Source: Spirochaetae bacterium HGW-Spirochaetae-2
GTDB taxonomy: Bacteria > Spirochaetota > Spirochaetia > Sphaerochaetales > Sphaerochaetaceae
NCBI GenBank assembly: GCA_002839355.1
Contig: PGXW01000017.1
Span: 38,718-102,717, forward strand
DNA length: 64,000 nt
Direction of reading: 5' to 3'
Shown here piece after piece: positions 16,639-25,213 of this stretch. Numbering within the stretch: the stretch's first letter is position 1; each line of letters opens with the position of its first letter. The translations under genes were made by a program, and so were the position numbers. The notes under the pieces are model-generated. The model did not search any database and had not been told where the DNA came from. It was given only the letters and a program-made list of their open reading frames with translations.

Positions 16639-19272
16639 ATGGCCAAATCATATACCCGTACCATATTTGTCGGTGGATCGCCTTTTCGTTATTTCGACAT
16701 CGGACGGTTTGCCGGGCAGCGAATCGATTCGGTGCCCTATTCATTGCGCGTGCTTCTTGAGAACCTCATGCGTCACATGGACTCCGGCCTTGTCGACGAA
16801 CACACGCTCGAAGCGTTGGTCGACCGTACCGGTCAGGTGGAGCGACCCTCCGAAATACCGTTTTATCCGGCCAGGGTCCTCATGCAGGACTTCACCGGTG
16901 TTCCGGCCATAGTTGACTTGGCGGCATTGCGCGATGCTGTTGCAGAGGCGGGGAAAGACCCGAAAAACATCAATCCGCAAGTCCCGGTGGACCTGATTGT
17001 GGACCACTCTGTCCAAATCGACAGCTTTGGTACACAAGATTCCCTCGCACACAACGTGCGAATGGAGTATGAGCGGAACCACGAACGCTACAGTTTGCTC
17101 AAGTGGGCCCAAAAGAGTTTTACCAATCTCCGCATCGTGCCTCCAAACTCGGGAATCTGCCACCAGGTAAACCTCGAGTACCTTGCGCAGTGTGTACGTG
17201 CCGATCAGGGCATCCTGTTTCCCGACTCCCTGGTCGGAACAGATAGCCATACGACCATGATCAACGGTCTTGGGGTCATGGGTTGGGGTGTCGGAGGAAT
17301 CGAAGCCGAAGCCGTCATGCTCGGGCAGCCGTATTTCATGCCGATTCCCCGGGTGGTTGGAGTCCGACTCGCCGGATCGATGGACCCGTTGTGTACCGCC
17401 ACGGACCTTGTGCTCACCCTCACCCAGCAGTTACGGAAACTGGGGGTTGTCGGAGCATTCGTTGAATACTTTGGACCGGGGCTCGCATCGTTGGAATTGC
17501 CCGATCGGGCCACCATAGCGAATATGAGTCCGGAATATGGGGCCACCATGGGATTCTTCCCTGTCGATGCCCAAACCATCGCTTATCTCATGTTGACCGG
17601 AAGAAAGGAAGAAGCCGAACGAACCGAGGCGTACTGCAAAGCGAATGCCCTCTTCCACGATCCGACACGCGAGGCGACCTACGACGAAATACTGGAACTC
17701 GACCTTGCGACAGTGGTTCCCAGTATTGCCGGACCCTCGCGCCCGCAGGATCGGATCGCTGTTTCGGATGCACCACAACAGATAGCGAAAGCTACCGCTA
17801 TCGAACAGGGAAAGATGGTTTCCGTCGAATTGGATGGCACACATGTGGATCTTCCCGACGGTGCCGTAGCAATCGCGGCGATCACCAGTTGCACCAACAC
17901 CAGCAATCCGGCCGTAATGATCGCAGCTGGCCTGGTCGCTCGGGAAGCGGTCCGGTGGGGCCTGAAGGTTGCTCCATGGGTAAAGACATCCCTTGCCCCC
18001 GGATCACAGGTTGTGGTCGACTACCTTTCACAATCAGGCCTGCTGAAGGACTTGGAAACATTGGGGTTCCATGTGGCAGCCTTCGGGTGCACCACCTGTA
18101 TCGGAAATTCCGGCCCGTTGCATCCGGCTATCGAGGAAGCCCAACAGAAGGAAAACCTCACATTGGCTGCCGTATTGTCGGGCAACAGGAATTTCGAAGG
18201 CCGGATCCACAAGAATGTGAAGGCATCGTTTCTCATGAGCCCCCCGCTGGTCGTTGCCTATGCGCTTGCCGGTCGGATCGACATGGACCTTGTCAAAGAC
18301 CCGATCGGATACGACCACGGCGGTCGTCCGCTCTATCTCAATGAGTTGTGGCCCGACCCAAAGGAAATTTCCCGGTTGGCAACCAAGCACGTATCGTCCG
18401 AGTCGTTTTTGGAAAAGTACCGTGACATTTTCAGCGGTGATGCCGAATGGGCCGAGCTACCGGCTCCCGAGGGTGACACCTTCAAGTGGGACATGGATTC
18501 CACCTATATCGCGAAAGTTCCCTTCTTCGACCATTTTCCAAAGGTCCCACCACATATTGGAGCAATCAAGGGGGCCCGGGCGTTGTTGGTCATGGGCGAT
18601 TCGGTGACCACCGACCATATCAGTCCGGCCGGTTCGATAGACCCCACCTACCCGGCGGGAACATACCTCGTATCCCTCGGTGTCGGACCGGAGCAGTTCA
18701 ACTCGTACGGCAGCAGGCGGGGAAACCACGAGGTGATGATGCGTGGAACCTTTGCCAATACCCGGATCAAACAGAAGCTCACCACTCCGAGGGAAGGTGG
18801 GCTCACCCGAAAATTGCCTGAAGGCACCTTGATGCATGTGTATGACGCGGCCCAGTCATACGCCCAGGAAGGTATCGAGCTCATCGTCCTGGCGGGAAGG
18901 GAATACGGTACAGGATCATCGCGCGATTGGGCGGCCAAGGGAACGAATCTATTGGGCGTCAGGGCTGTGCTGGCCGAATCCTTCGAACGCATCCATAGGA
19001 GCAATCTCGTCGGCATGGGAGTACTGCCGCTTGTCTTCGCGGCGGGCTCATCCATCGCATCCCACAACCTTCATGGTACGGAGAGCTATTCGCTCGAAAT
19101 TCCCGAGGAAATCGCGCCGCAGATGGAGTTGACCATGACAGTGGTTCGCGAATCGGGCGTTGAAGAGCGATTCCCCGTGGTATGTCGCCTCGATTCTCCC
19201 ATCGAGGTCGCCTATTACAGGCATGGTGGTATCCTCCACTATGTATTGAGGAGCATGCTGTATTCCATGTGA
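16639..19272 (+). CDS. acnA: Aconitate hydratase A
   Basis: The 877-residue cytoplasmic enzyme interconverts citrate and isocitrate. It is the AcnA/IRP-type monomeric aconitase: the [4Fe-4S] ligands are Cys418 (ITSCTNTSNP) and Cys484/Cys487 (GCTTCIGNSGP). The swivelling C-terminal domain carries YGTGSSRDWAAKG, with the substrate-binding arginine. Length is close to E. coli AcnA (891). AGGAGGAA precedes the ATG. No citrate synthase or isocitrate dehydrogenase is nearby, so it is a stand-alone gene here. Only 6-9 bp separate its stop from the start of the truncated DUF4143 gene, which may be translated by coupling. Confidence 0.95.
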   Translation: MAKSYTRTIFVGGSPFRYFDIGRFAGQRIDSVPYSLRVLLENLMRHMDSGLVDEHTLEALVDRTGQVERPSEIPFYPARVLMQDFTGVPAIVDLAALRDAVAEAGKDPKNINPQVPVDLIVDHSVQIDSFGTQDSLAHNVRMEYERNHERYSLLKWAQKSFTNLRIVPPNSGICHQVNLEYLAQCVRADQGILFPDSLVGTDSHTTMINGLGVMGWGVGGIEAEAVMLGQPYFMPIPRVVGVRLAGSMDPLCTATDLVLTLTQQLRKLGVVGAFVEYFGPGLASLELPDRATIANMSPEYGATMGFFPVDAQTIAYLMLTGRKEEAERTEAYCKANALFHDPTREATYDEILELDLATVVPSIAGPSRPQDRIAVSDAPQQIAKATAIEQGKMVSVELDGTHVDLPDGAVAIAAITSCTNTSNPAVMIAAGLVAREAVRWGLKVAPWVKTSLAPGSQVVVDYLSQSGLLKDLETLGFHVAAFGCTTCIGNSGPLHPAIEEAQQKENLTLAAVLSGNRNFEGRIHKNVKASFLMSPPLVVAYALAGRIDMDLVKDPIGYDHGGRPLYLNELWPDPKEISRLATKHVSSESFLEKYRDIFSGDAEWAELPAPEGDTFKWDMDSTYIAKVPFFDHFPKVPPHIGAIKGARALLVMGDSVTTDHISPAGSIDPTYPAGTYLVSLGVGPEQFNSYGSRRGNHEVMMRGTFANTRIKQKLTTPREGGLTRKLPEGTLMHVYDAAQSYAQEGIELIVLAGREYGTGSSRDWAAKGTNLLGVRAVLAESFERIHRSNLVGMGVLPLVFAAGSSIASHNLHGTESYSLEIPEEIAPQMELTMTVVRESGVEERFPVVCRLDSPIEVAYYRHGGILHYVLRSMLYSM

Positions 19273-19281
19273 GGAGGTGTG

Positions 19282-20205
19282 GTGGACCTCATTGACTTCA
19301 GGACATTCCTGAGCATGACAGGAAACCAGAATCTTGAGGATTTCCTCTGCGATTGGCAAGATATCCAACCGATTCCCAAGGCGATAGCGACTCGGCTGGC
19401 CCATCTGGTGCGCATACACATGGCAATCGGTGGATTGCCCCCGGTAATCGCCACTTGGATCGAGTCGCACGACTTTTCTGCGGTCGATTCAGCCCTTGAT
19501 GCGCACATTGCCAGAATTGCCGATATCTGCGCAGAAAATTTGCATTTGGAAAGCAAGAAGTGCCTCGAGCTTTACAGACACGTTCCGAAACTCATGGCCC
19601 GCGAGAACACCCATTTCCACAATTCCCGGCAAAAGGGGACCACAGAAGGATTGTCTATCGAACCACTGATACTCCAATTGTTACAGGAACAGGTTCTCCT
19701 CATGGTACGACGGGTGGAACGACCTCAGGATCCGATTGATTCCTACATATACAAGAGCGAATACAAATATTACTTTTCAGATACCGGCGTCTTCCGAAGA
19801 ATGGCGGGGCTTCCGGCAAGCAGTGTTGATTCGGGAAGTCCGTCGCTCAGTCGTTTCCGGGGAATCCTGACAGAGAGTTACATCCTGCAATCGTTGAAAC
19901 AACTCTATGGAGAAGATGTCTGGTATTGGAAATCGGGCAATCGGGCCGAGGTCGATTTCGTAATCCGAAACGGCAAGACCATTGTTCCGGTCGAGGTGAA
20001 GACGGCACGAAATGTCAAATCCCATTCGTTGGCGTTGTACCGCCAACTGTATGCCCCCGAGATCGCTCTTCGCTTCTCCCTCTTGAACCTTAAAAGTGAC
20101 GACGACCTGCTCAATATCCCCATCTACATGGCCGGACACACACCTCGTCTCATACAGGTATCCTCTATGACGGGAACACACCGAACTTTCTCAGTCCCTC
20201 GATGA
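19282..20205 (+). CDS. DUF4143-domain protein lacking its N-terminal AAA ATPase domain
   Basis: Intact relatives are about 400-residue proteins with an N-terminal P-loop ATPase followed by DUF4143. This product has about 307 residues and starts exactly where the ATPase domain ends (LIDFRTFLSMTG corresponds to the conserved PLDFEEFL region). No Walker A or B is present. The DUF4143 part is well preserved: YYFSDTGVFRRMAGL, a RFRGILTESYILQSL segment, and a nuclease-like core (YWKSGNRAEVDFVI then VPVEVKTARN) resembling PD-(D/E)XK folds. GTG codons at 19279 and 19282 follow GGAGG; 19282 has the better spacing. It may be a degraded gene or a domain kept for another use. Its 3' end overlaps the convergent sucrose-phosphate synthase gene by 41 bp. 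Confidence 0.75.
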   Translation: MDLIDFRTFLSMTGNQNLEDFLCDWQDIQPIPKAIATRLAHLVRIHMAIGGLPPVIATWIESHDFSAVDSALDAHIARIADICAENLHLESKKCLELYRHVPKLMARENTHFHNSRQKGTTEGLSIEPLILQLLQEQVLLMVRRVERPQDPIDSYIYKSEYKYYFSDTGVFRRMAGLPASSVDSGSPSLSRFRGILTESYILQSLKQLYGEDVWYWKSGNRAEVDFVIRNGKTIVPVEVKTARNVKSHSLALYRQLYAPEIALRFSLLNLKSDDDLLNIPIYMAGHTPRLIQVSSMTGTHRTFSVPR

Positions 20206-22333
20206 CTCCTCCCGCGTACGAACGTTCCGCGAAGTACAGGTTCTTCATGCTCCGCAAGGAGTCGAGAGCCGGTTCATGGTTGGCGACCACAATTCCCTTC
20301 AACGGCTTGATCATCATGTCCGCATCGTTGCCCGAATCGCCGGCAGTCACCACCGCCTTCAGGTCGATATGCCATTTCCAGGCAATATACTTCACCGCAG
20401 TCCCCTTGGATGCACGGTACGGAAGTATATCGAGGAACCGGTCATGTGAAAGTACCAGGTGCCAGGAGGATTTTGTCTTTCCCAGGGCGTCCTTGATCTT
20501 TTGCATGAGCGAATCCATATCGGAATTATCCAGAACATTGTAGCTTACCTTGAAATCGCGTTGGGAACCTTCCTCCGGTTGCAGTTCCAAAGCACCGAAG
20601 CCGGACAAGGCCTCACGGATCCGCCTCGGGTGCCACCGTCTGCGGATGAAGTGCGACCACCCCTTGTCTGCTATCAGGTTCTCCCCGTAGAAGACTTCGG
20701 AACCGACCGATGTGATCAATACGTCGGGTTGTGGGAACCCGTACGTTTCCAATATCTCCTTGGCTGAATCCACATTCCGTCCGGTGGCTACACCGAAACC
20801 GACGGTATCGCGATATTCCTCCAACAGTTTCTTCAGCTCCTCGACCGAGTCGGCATCGCCAGTCAAGGTGTTGTCTATATCGCTGACCAGCAGGTACTTG
20901 AGCGAGCTCATCCGTTTGGCCATACTCCGCTCATACCGGGCATCGGGGGTCTTCTTGACCTTGTGCTCCTCCATGACCCGTTTCAACTGGGCAAGATACG
21001 TATCGCAATGGGTCTGCCAGTTGTAGACCTGCCGAATCCGCTCCACGCCATGCTGCGACAACGAATCCCACAACTCCGAATCGGTCAGGATCTTGTGGAT
21101 GGCGTCATGGATTGCCTTCGGCTTGCTTATGTCCACCAATACACCGCTGTCACAATTCTTCCTGATATCCTGGACGCCACCCTTGTCGGTACCCACAAAC
21201 GGCAAACCGACCGCAGATGCCTCGATAAAGGTGAGCCCGAAATTTTCCAAGGCTGCCGCGCTGACGAACACTCCCCGTTTCATGGCCACAATCCGATACA
21301 GTTCCGGCACATCCCGCTCCGGGTTGTGGTGCTTCGGTATCGCCATCTTTCCATACAGGTCATAGCGGTCCATAAGTAGGAGCATATCGGTGAGTACTTG
21401 CTTCTCACCCTCTTCCATGGTGTTTATATCGTCACGGATACCGGCGAATATCGCCAGGTTCGCAATGGCCTGCAGGTCCTTGCTCTTTCCATAGATTTCA
21501 ATCAACAGGTCGATATTCTTCCGTGCCTCGGGTCTGCACAGGGCCATGATGATAGGTTTGTCCGGGACGGTGAAGAACCTCTGCAACTCCTTCATCATGG
21601 TAAACTGGGCCAGCTTCTGTTCCTCGGTCACCGAAGGATCCTGGATCTCGTAATGGTAGTACGGAAAGAACTTGTCCAGATCCAAGCCTGGGGGAACGAC
21701 CACAAACCGTTCCAAATCCCTGTTCTTGTACGAACTGTACAACTCTTCCCGCTCATAGTTCGTGCTGGTGATCACCATATCCGCTTTCCGGATTGTCCTC
21801 TCCTCCTGGACGATTCGGGACGACATGGAATAATAGTCCTCGATCCTTTCGTCGGAGACCCCTGTCGACTTGAGGTAATCGAGTTTGTTCCTTCCGAGCG
21901 AATGCCCGGTAAACACCAACGGAGTGTGGAAATAACTGGCGATCTCTGTGGCGATGTATCCACCGTCGGCATAATGGCCGTGAATGATATCAGGCACCCG
22001 TTTCTCGGAGCGGAAGAATTCGATCAGACTGTCGACGAACTCATCCACATGCGGCCAAAGCTTCTCCTTGCGGATATATTTCACTCCACCGCACGGTAGC
22101 CGCACTATGCGTGCATTCCCACCGATCTCCTCGATCTGCTTGTTGTAATCCTTGCTTAGCCGCTTGTCGCCGATCTTCCTTGTGAAGAGATCTATCTCAA
22201 CATCCTCCCGGGTAGACAACTCCTTGACCAGGTCGACCACATACCGCGTCTGGCCTCCGGTATCGGCATCCCGTCCCATTTCTATATTGTTGCTTCTCAC
22301 CAATCCATGGATGTTGATTATCGCTATATACAT
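20165..22333 (-). CDS. Sucrose-phosphate synthase with fused sucrose-phosphatase domain
   Basis: The 722-residue cytoplasmic protein joins a GT4 glucosyltransferase (residues about 1-460) to a HAD phosphatase (about 475-722). The transferase has the GGQTRYVVDLVKEL start, GHYADGGYIA, and the EX7E motif region ENFGLTFIEASAVG. It should make sucrose-6-phosphate from UDP- or ADP-glucose and fructose-6-phosphate. The phosphatase has motif I DIDNTLTGD with Asp485 and Asp487, and motif IV GDSGNDADMM near 666. These are intact, unlike in plant synthases, so one protein may make free sucrose, a likely osmolyte. AAGAGG precedes the ATG. A TTGACA element (22384-22389, minus strand) lies upstream, without a convincing -10 box. 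Confidence 0.9.
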   Translation of the reverse strand: MYIAIINIHGLVRSNNIEMGRDADTGGQTRYVVDLVKELSTREDVEIDLFTRKIGDKRLSKDYNKQIEEIGGNARIVRLPCGGVKYIRKEKLWPHVDEFVDSLIEFFRSEKRVPDIIHGHYADGGYIATEIASYFHTPLVFTGHSLGRNKLDYLKSTGVSDERIEDYYSMSSRIVQEERTIRKADMVITSTNYEREELYSSYKNRDLERFVVVPPGLDLDKFFPYYHYEIQDPSVTEEQKLAQFTMMKELQRFFTVPDKPIIMALCRPEARKNIDLLIEIYGKSKDLQAIANLAIFAGIRDDINTMEEGEKQVLTDMLLLMDRYDLYGKMAIPKHHNPERDVPELYRIVAMKRGVFVSAAALENFGLTFIEASAVGLPFVGTDKGGVQDIRKNCDSGVLVDISKPKAIHDAIHKILTDSELWDSLSQHGVERIRQVYNWQTHCDTYLAQLKRVMEEHKVKKTPDARYERSMAKRMSSLKYLLVSDIDNTLTGDADSVEELKKLLEEYRDTVGFGVATGRNVDSAKEILETYGFPQPDVLITSVGSEVFYGENLIADKGWSHFIRRRWHPRRIREALSGFGALELQPEEGSQRDFKVSYNVLDNSDMDSLMQKIKDALGKTKSSWHLVLSHDRFLDILPYRASKGTAVKYIAWKWHIDLKAVVTAGDSGNDADMMIKPLKGIVVANHEPALDSLRSMKNLYFAERSYAGGVIEGLRKFGVFPS

Positions 22334-22443
22334 GCATTACCTCTTCTTACGTTACCATACAGCATCACATATTAAACGATTGCTGTCAAACCAACGGGAA
22401 ATCCGGTCTTTTCAGGCCCCATGGGTGTGCGTCGGGAGCCAAT

Positions 22444-23325
22444 CTATTCAGGCTTGATCGGAATCAGGAAAACCGGTACCTGGGCCCTGCGGGCAATATA
22501 CTGGCTCACGCTTCCCACAAACAGTTCACGTAGGAAACCGCGTCCTTGGGTCCCCATCATCACCATGGTGGCATCGCTCTCCTCAAGCTCACGTAGGATT
22601 TCCGTATGGGGATCACCATAGATCAACTTGGTTTCGATCTTCACCTTGTTTCCCGAAGAAAGACGGGTCTTCATCTCCTCGAGCCGATCCTTGTCGATCG
22701 TATTGAATTCCTCCAGCCGCTCGACCAGATGTGGTTCGATATGGCTACGGTCCTGCACATGCAATAGCGTAATCTGCTTGACATTACCGGTGGCAATCAA
22801 TTGTTCCAGGTGGGCAAACGCACCCTCCGCCCCTGGAGAGAAGTCGGTTGCGAACAGAATCCGCTTGGCCACTCCATCCTCGGAGATTCCCGTCACGGAC
22901 AAATGCTTTTGTTCGTCCACCTGCAGACGGATGATCAACAACGGCTTGCGTGTACCCAGCATGACTTCATGTGCGACACCACCGAGAAAAGCTCCACCGA
23001 GCAGCGACCTGCCCTGTGAGCCGACGACAACGAGGGAGAACCCCTCCTCCTCGGCGATACGGTTGATTTCCCGTTTGGCGTTTCCCGGAGAGATCCGGGA
23101 CTCGACGGCAAAGCCCAACCCTTGGAGATCTTCCTTTTGGCGTTCGATCGCCTCTGTCTGGATCGTCGCGACATACGGAAAGACTTCCGAGGCGACCTCC
23201 TGATAATCGGGGCATTGGAGCAGCAATAGGGAAGTGACACCAAAGTCCTTCAAAAAACCCATATGCTTGACCATGATATCGGAAGCTTCTGAAAGGTCGG
23301 TTGCGATAATCGCTCGTTCCATCAT
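22444..23325 (-). CDS. Tandem universal stress protein (two UspA domains)
   Basis: The 293-residue cytoplasmic protein has two Usp domains (residues about 1-145 and 150-293). Both keep the ATP-binding G-2x-G-9x-G(S/T) pattern: VGSQGRSLLGGAFLGG in the first and MGTQGRGFLRELFVGS in the second. Such proteins bind ATP and modulate stress or energy responses. The start at 23325 (two ATG codons in a row) has AGGAGGG upstream. A longer frame reaching 23427 would add a Pro-rich head that overlaps the probable 5' leader, so it is not used. It has its own promoter and is followed on the same strand by the sucrose-phosphate synthase gene; both could serve stress adaptation. Confidence 0.9.
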   Translation of the reverse strand: MMERAIIATDLSEASDIMVKHMGFLKDFGVTSLLLLQCPDYQEVASEVFPYVATIQTEAIERQKEDLQGLGFAVESRISPGNAKREINRIAEEEGFSLVVVGSQGRSLLGGAFLGGVAHEVMLGTRKPLLIIRLQVDEQKHLSVTGISEDGVAKRILFATDFSPGAEGAFAHLEQLIATGNVKQITLLHVQDRSHIEPHLVERLEEFNTIDKDRLEEMKTRLSSGNKVKIETKLIYGDPHTEILRELEESDATMVMMGTQGRGFLRELFVGSVSQYIARRAQVPVFLIPIKPE

Positions 23326-23453
23326 ACATCCCTCCTGCGGCGGAGGCGGGTCGGCTTCCGTGATACCGGCAAATTCGCCGATACCATATGCTCCCTCAGC
23401 GAAAGGCACGGTGGGAAACATATTCAAGCCGAACCAATATCGCCGCTACCCAT

Positions 23454-23482
23454 AGTATACTGTCATATGTGTCCCAAGTCAA
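23454..23482 (-). promoter_or_regulatory. Sigma-70-type promoter of the universal stress protein gene
   Basis: On the minus strand TTGACT (23477-23482) and TATACT (23454-23459) are separated by exactly 17 bp. The predicted transcript starts near 23447 and has a leader of about 120 nt. Confidence 0.65.
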
Positions 23483-23518
23483 AAGAGAATACTTTCCAGC
23501 ACACTGAGCCACACCGGC

Positions 23519-24031
23519 TCACCAGCGATCGGAAAAGCGGTCCACGGCAATGACCCCCAAGGGGACATCCAACCTCATGGACAACTGTCCAGCCGCGGCA
23601 TACCCGACCAACTTGACCTTATATCTGCCGGGAACCAACACCAGATAGTCCTGCTGGTTTTCCCGTGTCTGCACAACGGACACGACCTCTCCGGTAGCCT
23701 CATTGACCAGCACCACCTTGAATTCGGACGCACGGAGATCGGAGACCACCAGGTCATACGGTACCATGACATTACAATTGGATATCAGTTCCCAGACCGT
23801 ATCGCGGCCCGAGAATCCCTTGAACTCGATATCTATCGAGCTGGCATCGGCCGAACCCCTGCGCACCTGATAGGTATAGGAGTCTCCTACTTGGGAAATC
23901 CAAAACGGATCTCCACACTGTTGCCGACTGTATCGACTCGAATGCCCATCGGCAACCAATGAACAGGAGAACCCAAGAACCACCAGCATACACACCAGGA
24001 ACATACCCCGGTAACTTTTCATACGCAACAT
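23519..24031 (-). CDS. Putative small lipoprotein of unknown function
   Basis: The 170-residue product has a signal of lipoprotein type: MLRMKSYRG, a hydrophobic core (MFLVCMLVVLGFS) and a candidate lipid-modified Cys in LGFSC near residue 20. The mature part is Ser/Arg-rich at first and then appears to consist of beta strands, ending in a domain with GRYKVKLVGYAAAGQ. No family is recognised. The ATG at 24031 is chosen because GAGGTG lies 5 bp upstream. The gene is divergent from the LuxR-type regulator, with a palindrome between them, so it could be a target of that regulator. Confidence 0.6.
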   Translation of the reverse strand: MLRMKSYRGMFLVCMLVVLGFSCSLVADGHSSRYSRQQCGDPFWISQVGDSYTYQVRRGSADASSIDIEFKGFSGRDTVWELISNCNVMVPYDLVVSDLRASEFKVVLVNEATGEVVSVVQTRENQQDYLVLVPGRYKVKLVGYAAAGQLSMRLDVPLGVIAVDRFSDRW

Positions 24032-24078
24032 ATTGCACCTCTGCAGCAATACATGCCTCAAAAACCGGAATTACAACC

Positions 24079-24096
24079 ATACGAATATGTTCGTAT
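24079..24096. promoter_or_regulatory. 18-bp palindrome in the divergent lipoprotein/luxR spacer
   Basis: ATACGAA (24079-24085) and TTCGTAT (24090-24096) form perfect 7-bp arms around TATG. It lies 48 bp from the lipoprotein start and 32 bp from the regulator start. Size and symmetry fit an operator for a dimeric regulator such as the adjacent LuxR-type protein; this is inferred. Confidence 0.5.
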
Positions 24097-24127
24097 TAGG
24101 ACAAAAACACGACAACCTTCTTGCCTG

Positions 24128-25096
24128 ATGGCGAACTCGATGATACAGTTCCCCACAGTGAAACATATTGTGTTGTTTACCTACATCATCATCTTCTCAA
24201 CCGGTTTCGGGGCCCTTGCGGCATTGATGGTGCTTTCCATACGCCTCAAACAACCATTCACCCGCCGGATGCTCCTGGTACAGGGACTATTTATTTCCAG
24301 CCTCGCGTTGGTGGCGATCTATTACTACCTCATGCAGGTCATGGGGCTGGTCGGTCCGAGACAACAGCAGGTTGAAACGGTGTTCGGCACTATCGGTACT
24401 CTACTCAATATAGGATTGTACCTGGGCATGTGGTGGATTCTAGGTCTCCGTGAATTTCGCAGGGCAATTGGGAAATTGAACCTGGGTGCCCGTATCAGCT
24501 GCCTGGTCTCCGTAGGGATCATGGTATCCGGCTTGGCAGGCTCCTTGTTGCCTACAAGTTTCCTCCATGCCATGACTCCGACAAGCCTGTGGCAAATCTT
24601 CGTGTATCTCACCGTTGCAGTGACCCTCTCGCTATTCGGCCTCAACCTTCTCAAGGCAGATATGCAACAACACCACCACGCATACCGGTTGCTGGTCCAA
24701 GGTATCGGGTATTGCACGCTCGCATTCGTCCCATTGAGCCTGCTGGAATTGTTCTTGAACCGGGCAACCCAAAACTTCCTGCACCCCCTCTCTCTCGAAT
24801 ACCTGTTCTATCTTGGCATCAATATTGTCGTCCTCGTCGCTTCCATCCAATCACTGGCGAAGAATCCCAATTCCGCTACGGCATTCGAACCCGTAAGCGA
24901 TACCACATTGTCCCGCTTCTCCCTGACACCGAGGGAAAAGGAAATGACTGCCCTCATTGCCCAAGGATTGTCAAACAAGGAAATTGCCGGCCATCTCGGC
25001 ATTTCGGAAGCAACAGTGCGAACCCATATCTACAATCTGTTCCAGAAAGTGGGAGCACAAAGCCGCATCGAACTACTCAACCTCCTCCACGACTGA
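24128..25096 (+). CDS. Membrane-anchored LuxR-family transcriptional regulator
   Basis: The product (about 322 residues from this start) has seven hydrophobic segments (residues about 15-255), then a linker, then a C-terminal LuxR/GerE helix-turn-helix: LTPREKEMTALIAQGLSNKE and EATVRTHIYNLFQKVG. There is no receiver or ligand-binding domain in the cytoplasm, so the membrane part presumably senses a signal. The start is uncertain: ATG codons at 24053, 24128 and 24140 are in frame and none has a good ribosome site. The first would place the palindrome inside the gene. Likely targets are the flanking lipoprotein and hydrolase genes, since short CCGA/TCGG inverted repeats precede the hydrolase. 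Confidence 0.8.
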   Translation: MANSMIQFPTVKHIVLFTYIIIFSTGFGALAALMVLSIRLKQPFTRRMLLVQGLFISSLALVAIYYYLMQVMGLVGPRQQQVETVFGTIGTLLNIGLYLGMWWILGLREFRRAIGKLNLGARISCLVSVGIMVSGLAGSLLPTSFLHAMTPTSLWQIFVYLTVAVTLSLFGLNLLKADMQQHHHAYRLLVQGIGYCTLAFVPLSLLELFLNRATQNFLHPLSLEYLFYLGINIVVLVASIQSLAKNPNSATAFEPVSDTTLSRFSLTPREKEMTALIAQGLSNKEIAGHLGISEATVRTHIYNLFQKVGAQSRIELLNLLHD

Positions 25097-25213
25097 ACCG
25101 TACAACTAATTACGTAGTCCCCACCGCATCGATTACGCAGTATTTCCGATTGGAGACAGTCGGACAAATACGCATCATGACCTTACCGACAAACAGTCGG
25201 AAAGGAGATTGAT

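Noticed and set aside
22361..22389. Promoter for the sucrose-phosphate synthase gene
   Set aside because: The -35 TTGACA is perfect, but no hexamer at 16-18 bp matches a -10 box beyond half of its bases, so it is mentioned only in the gene entry.
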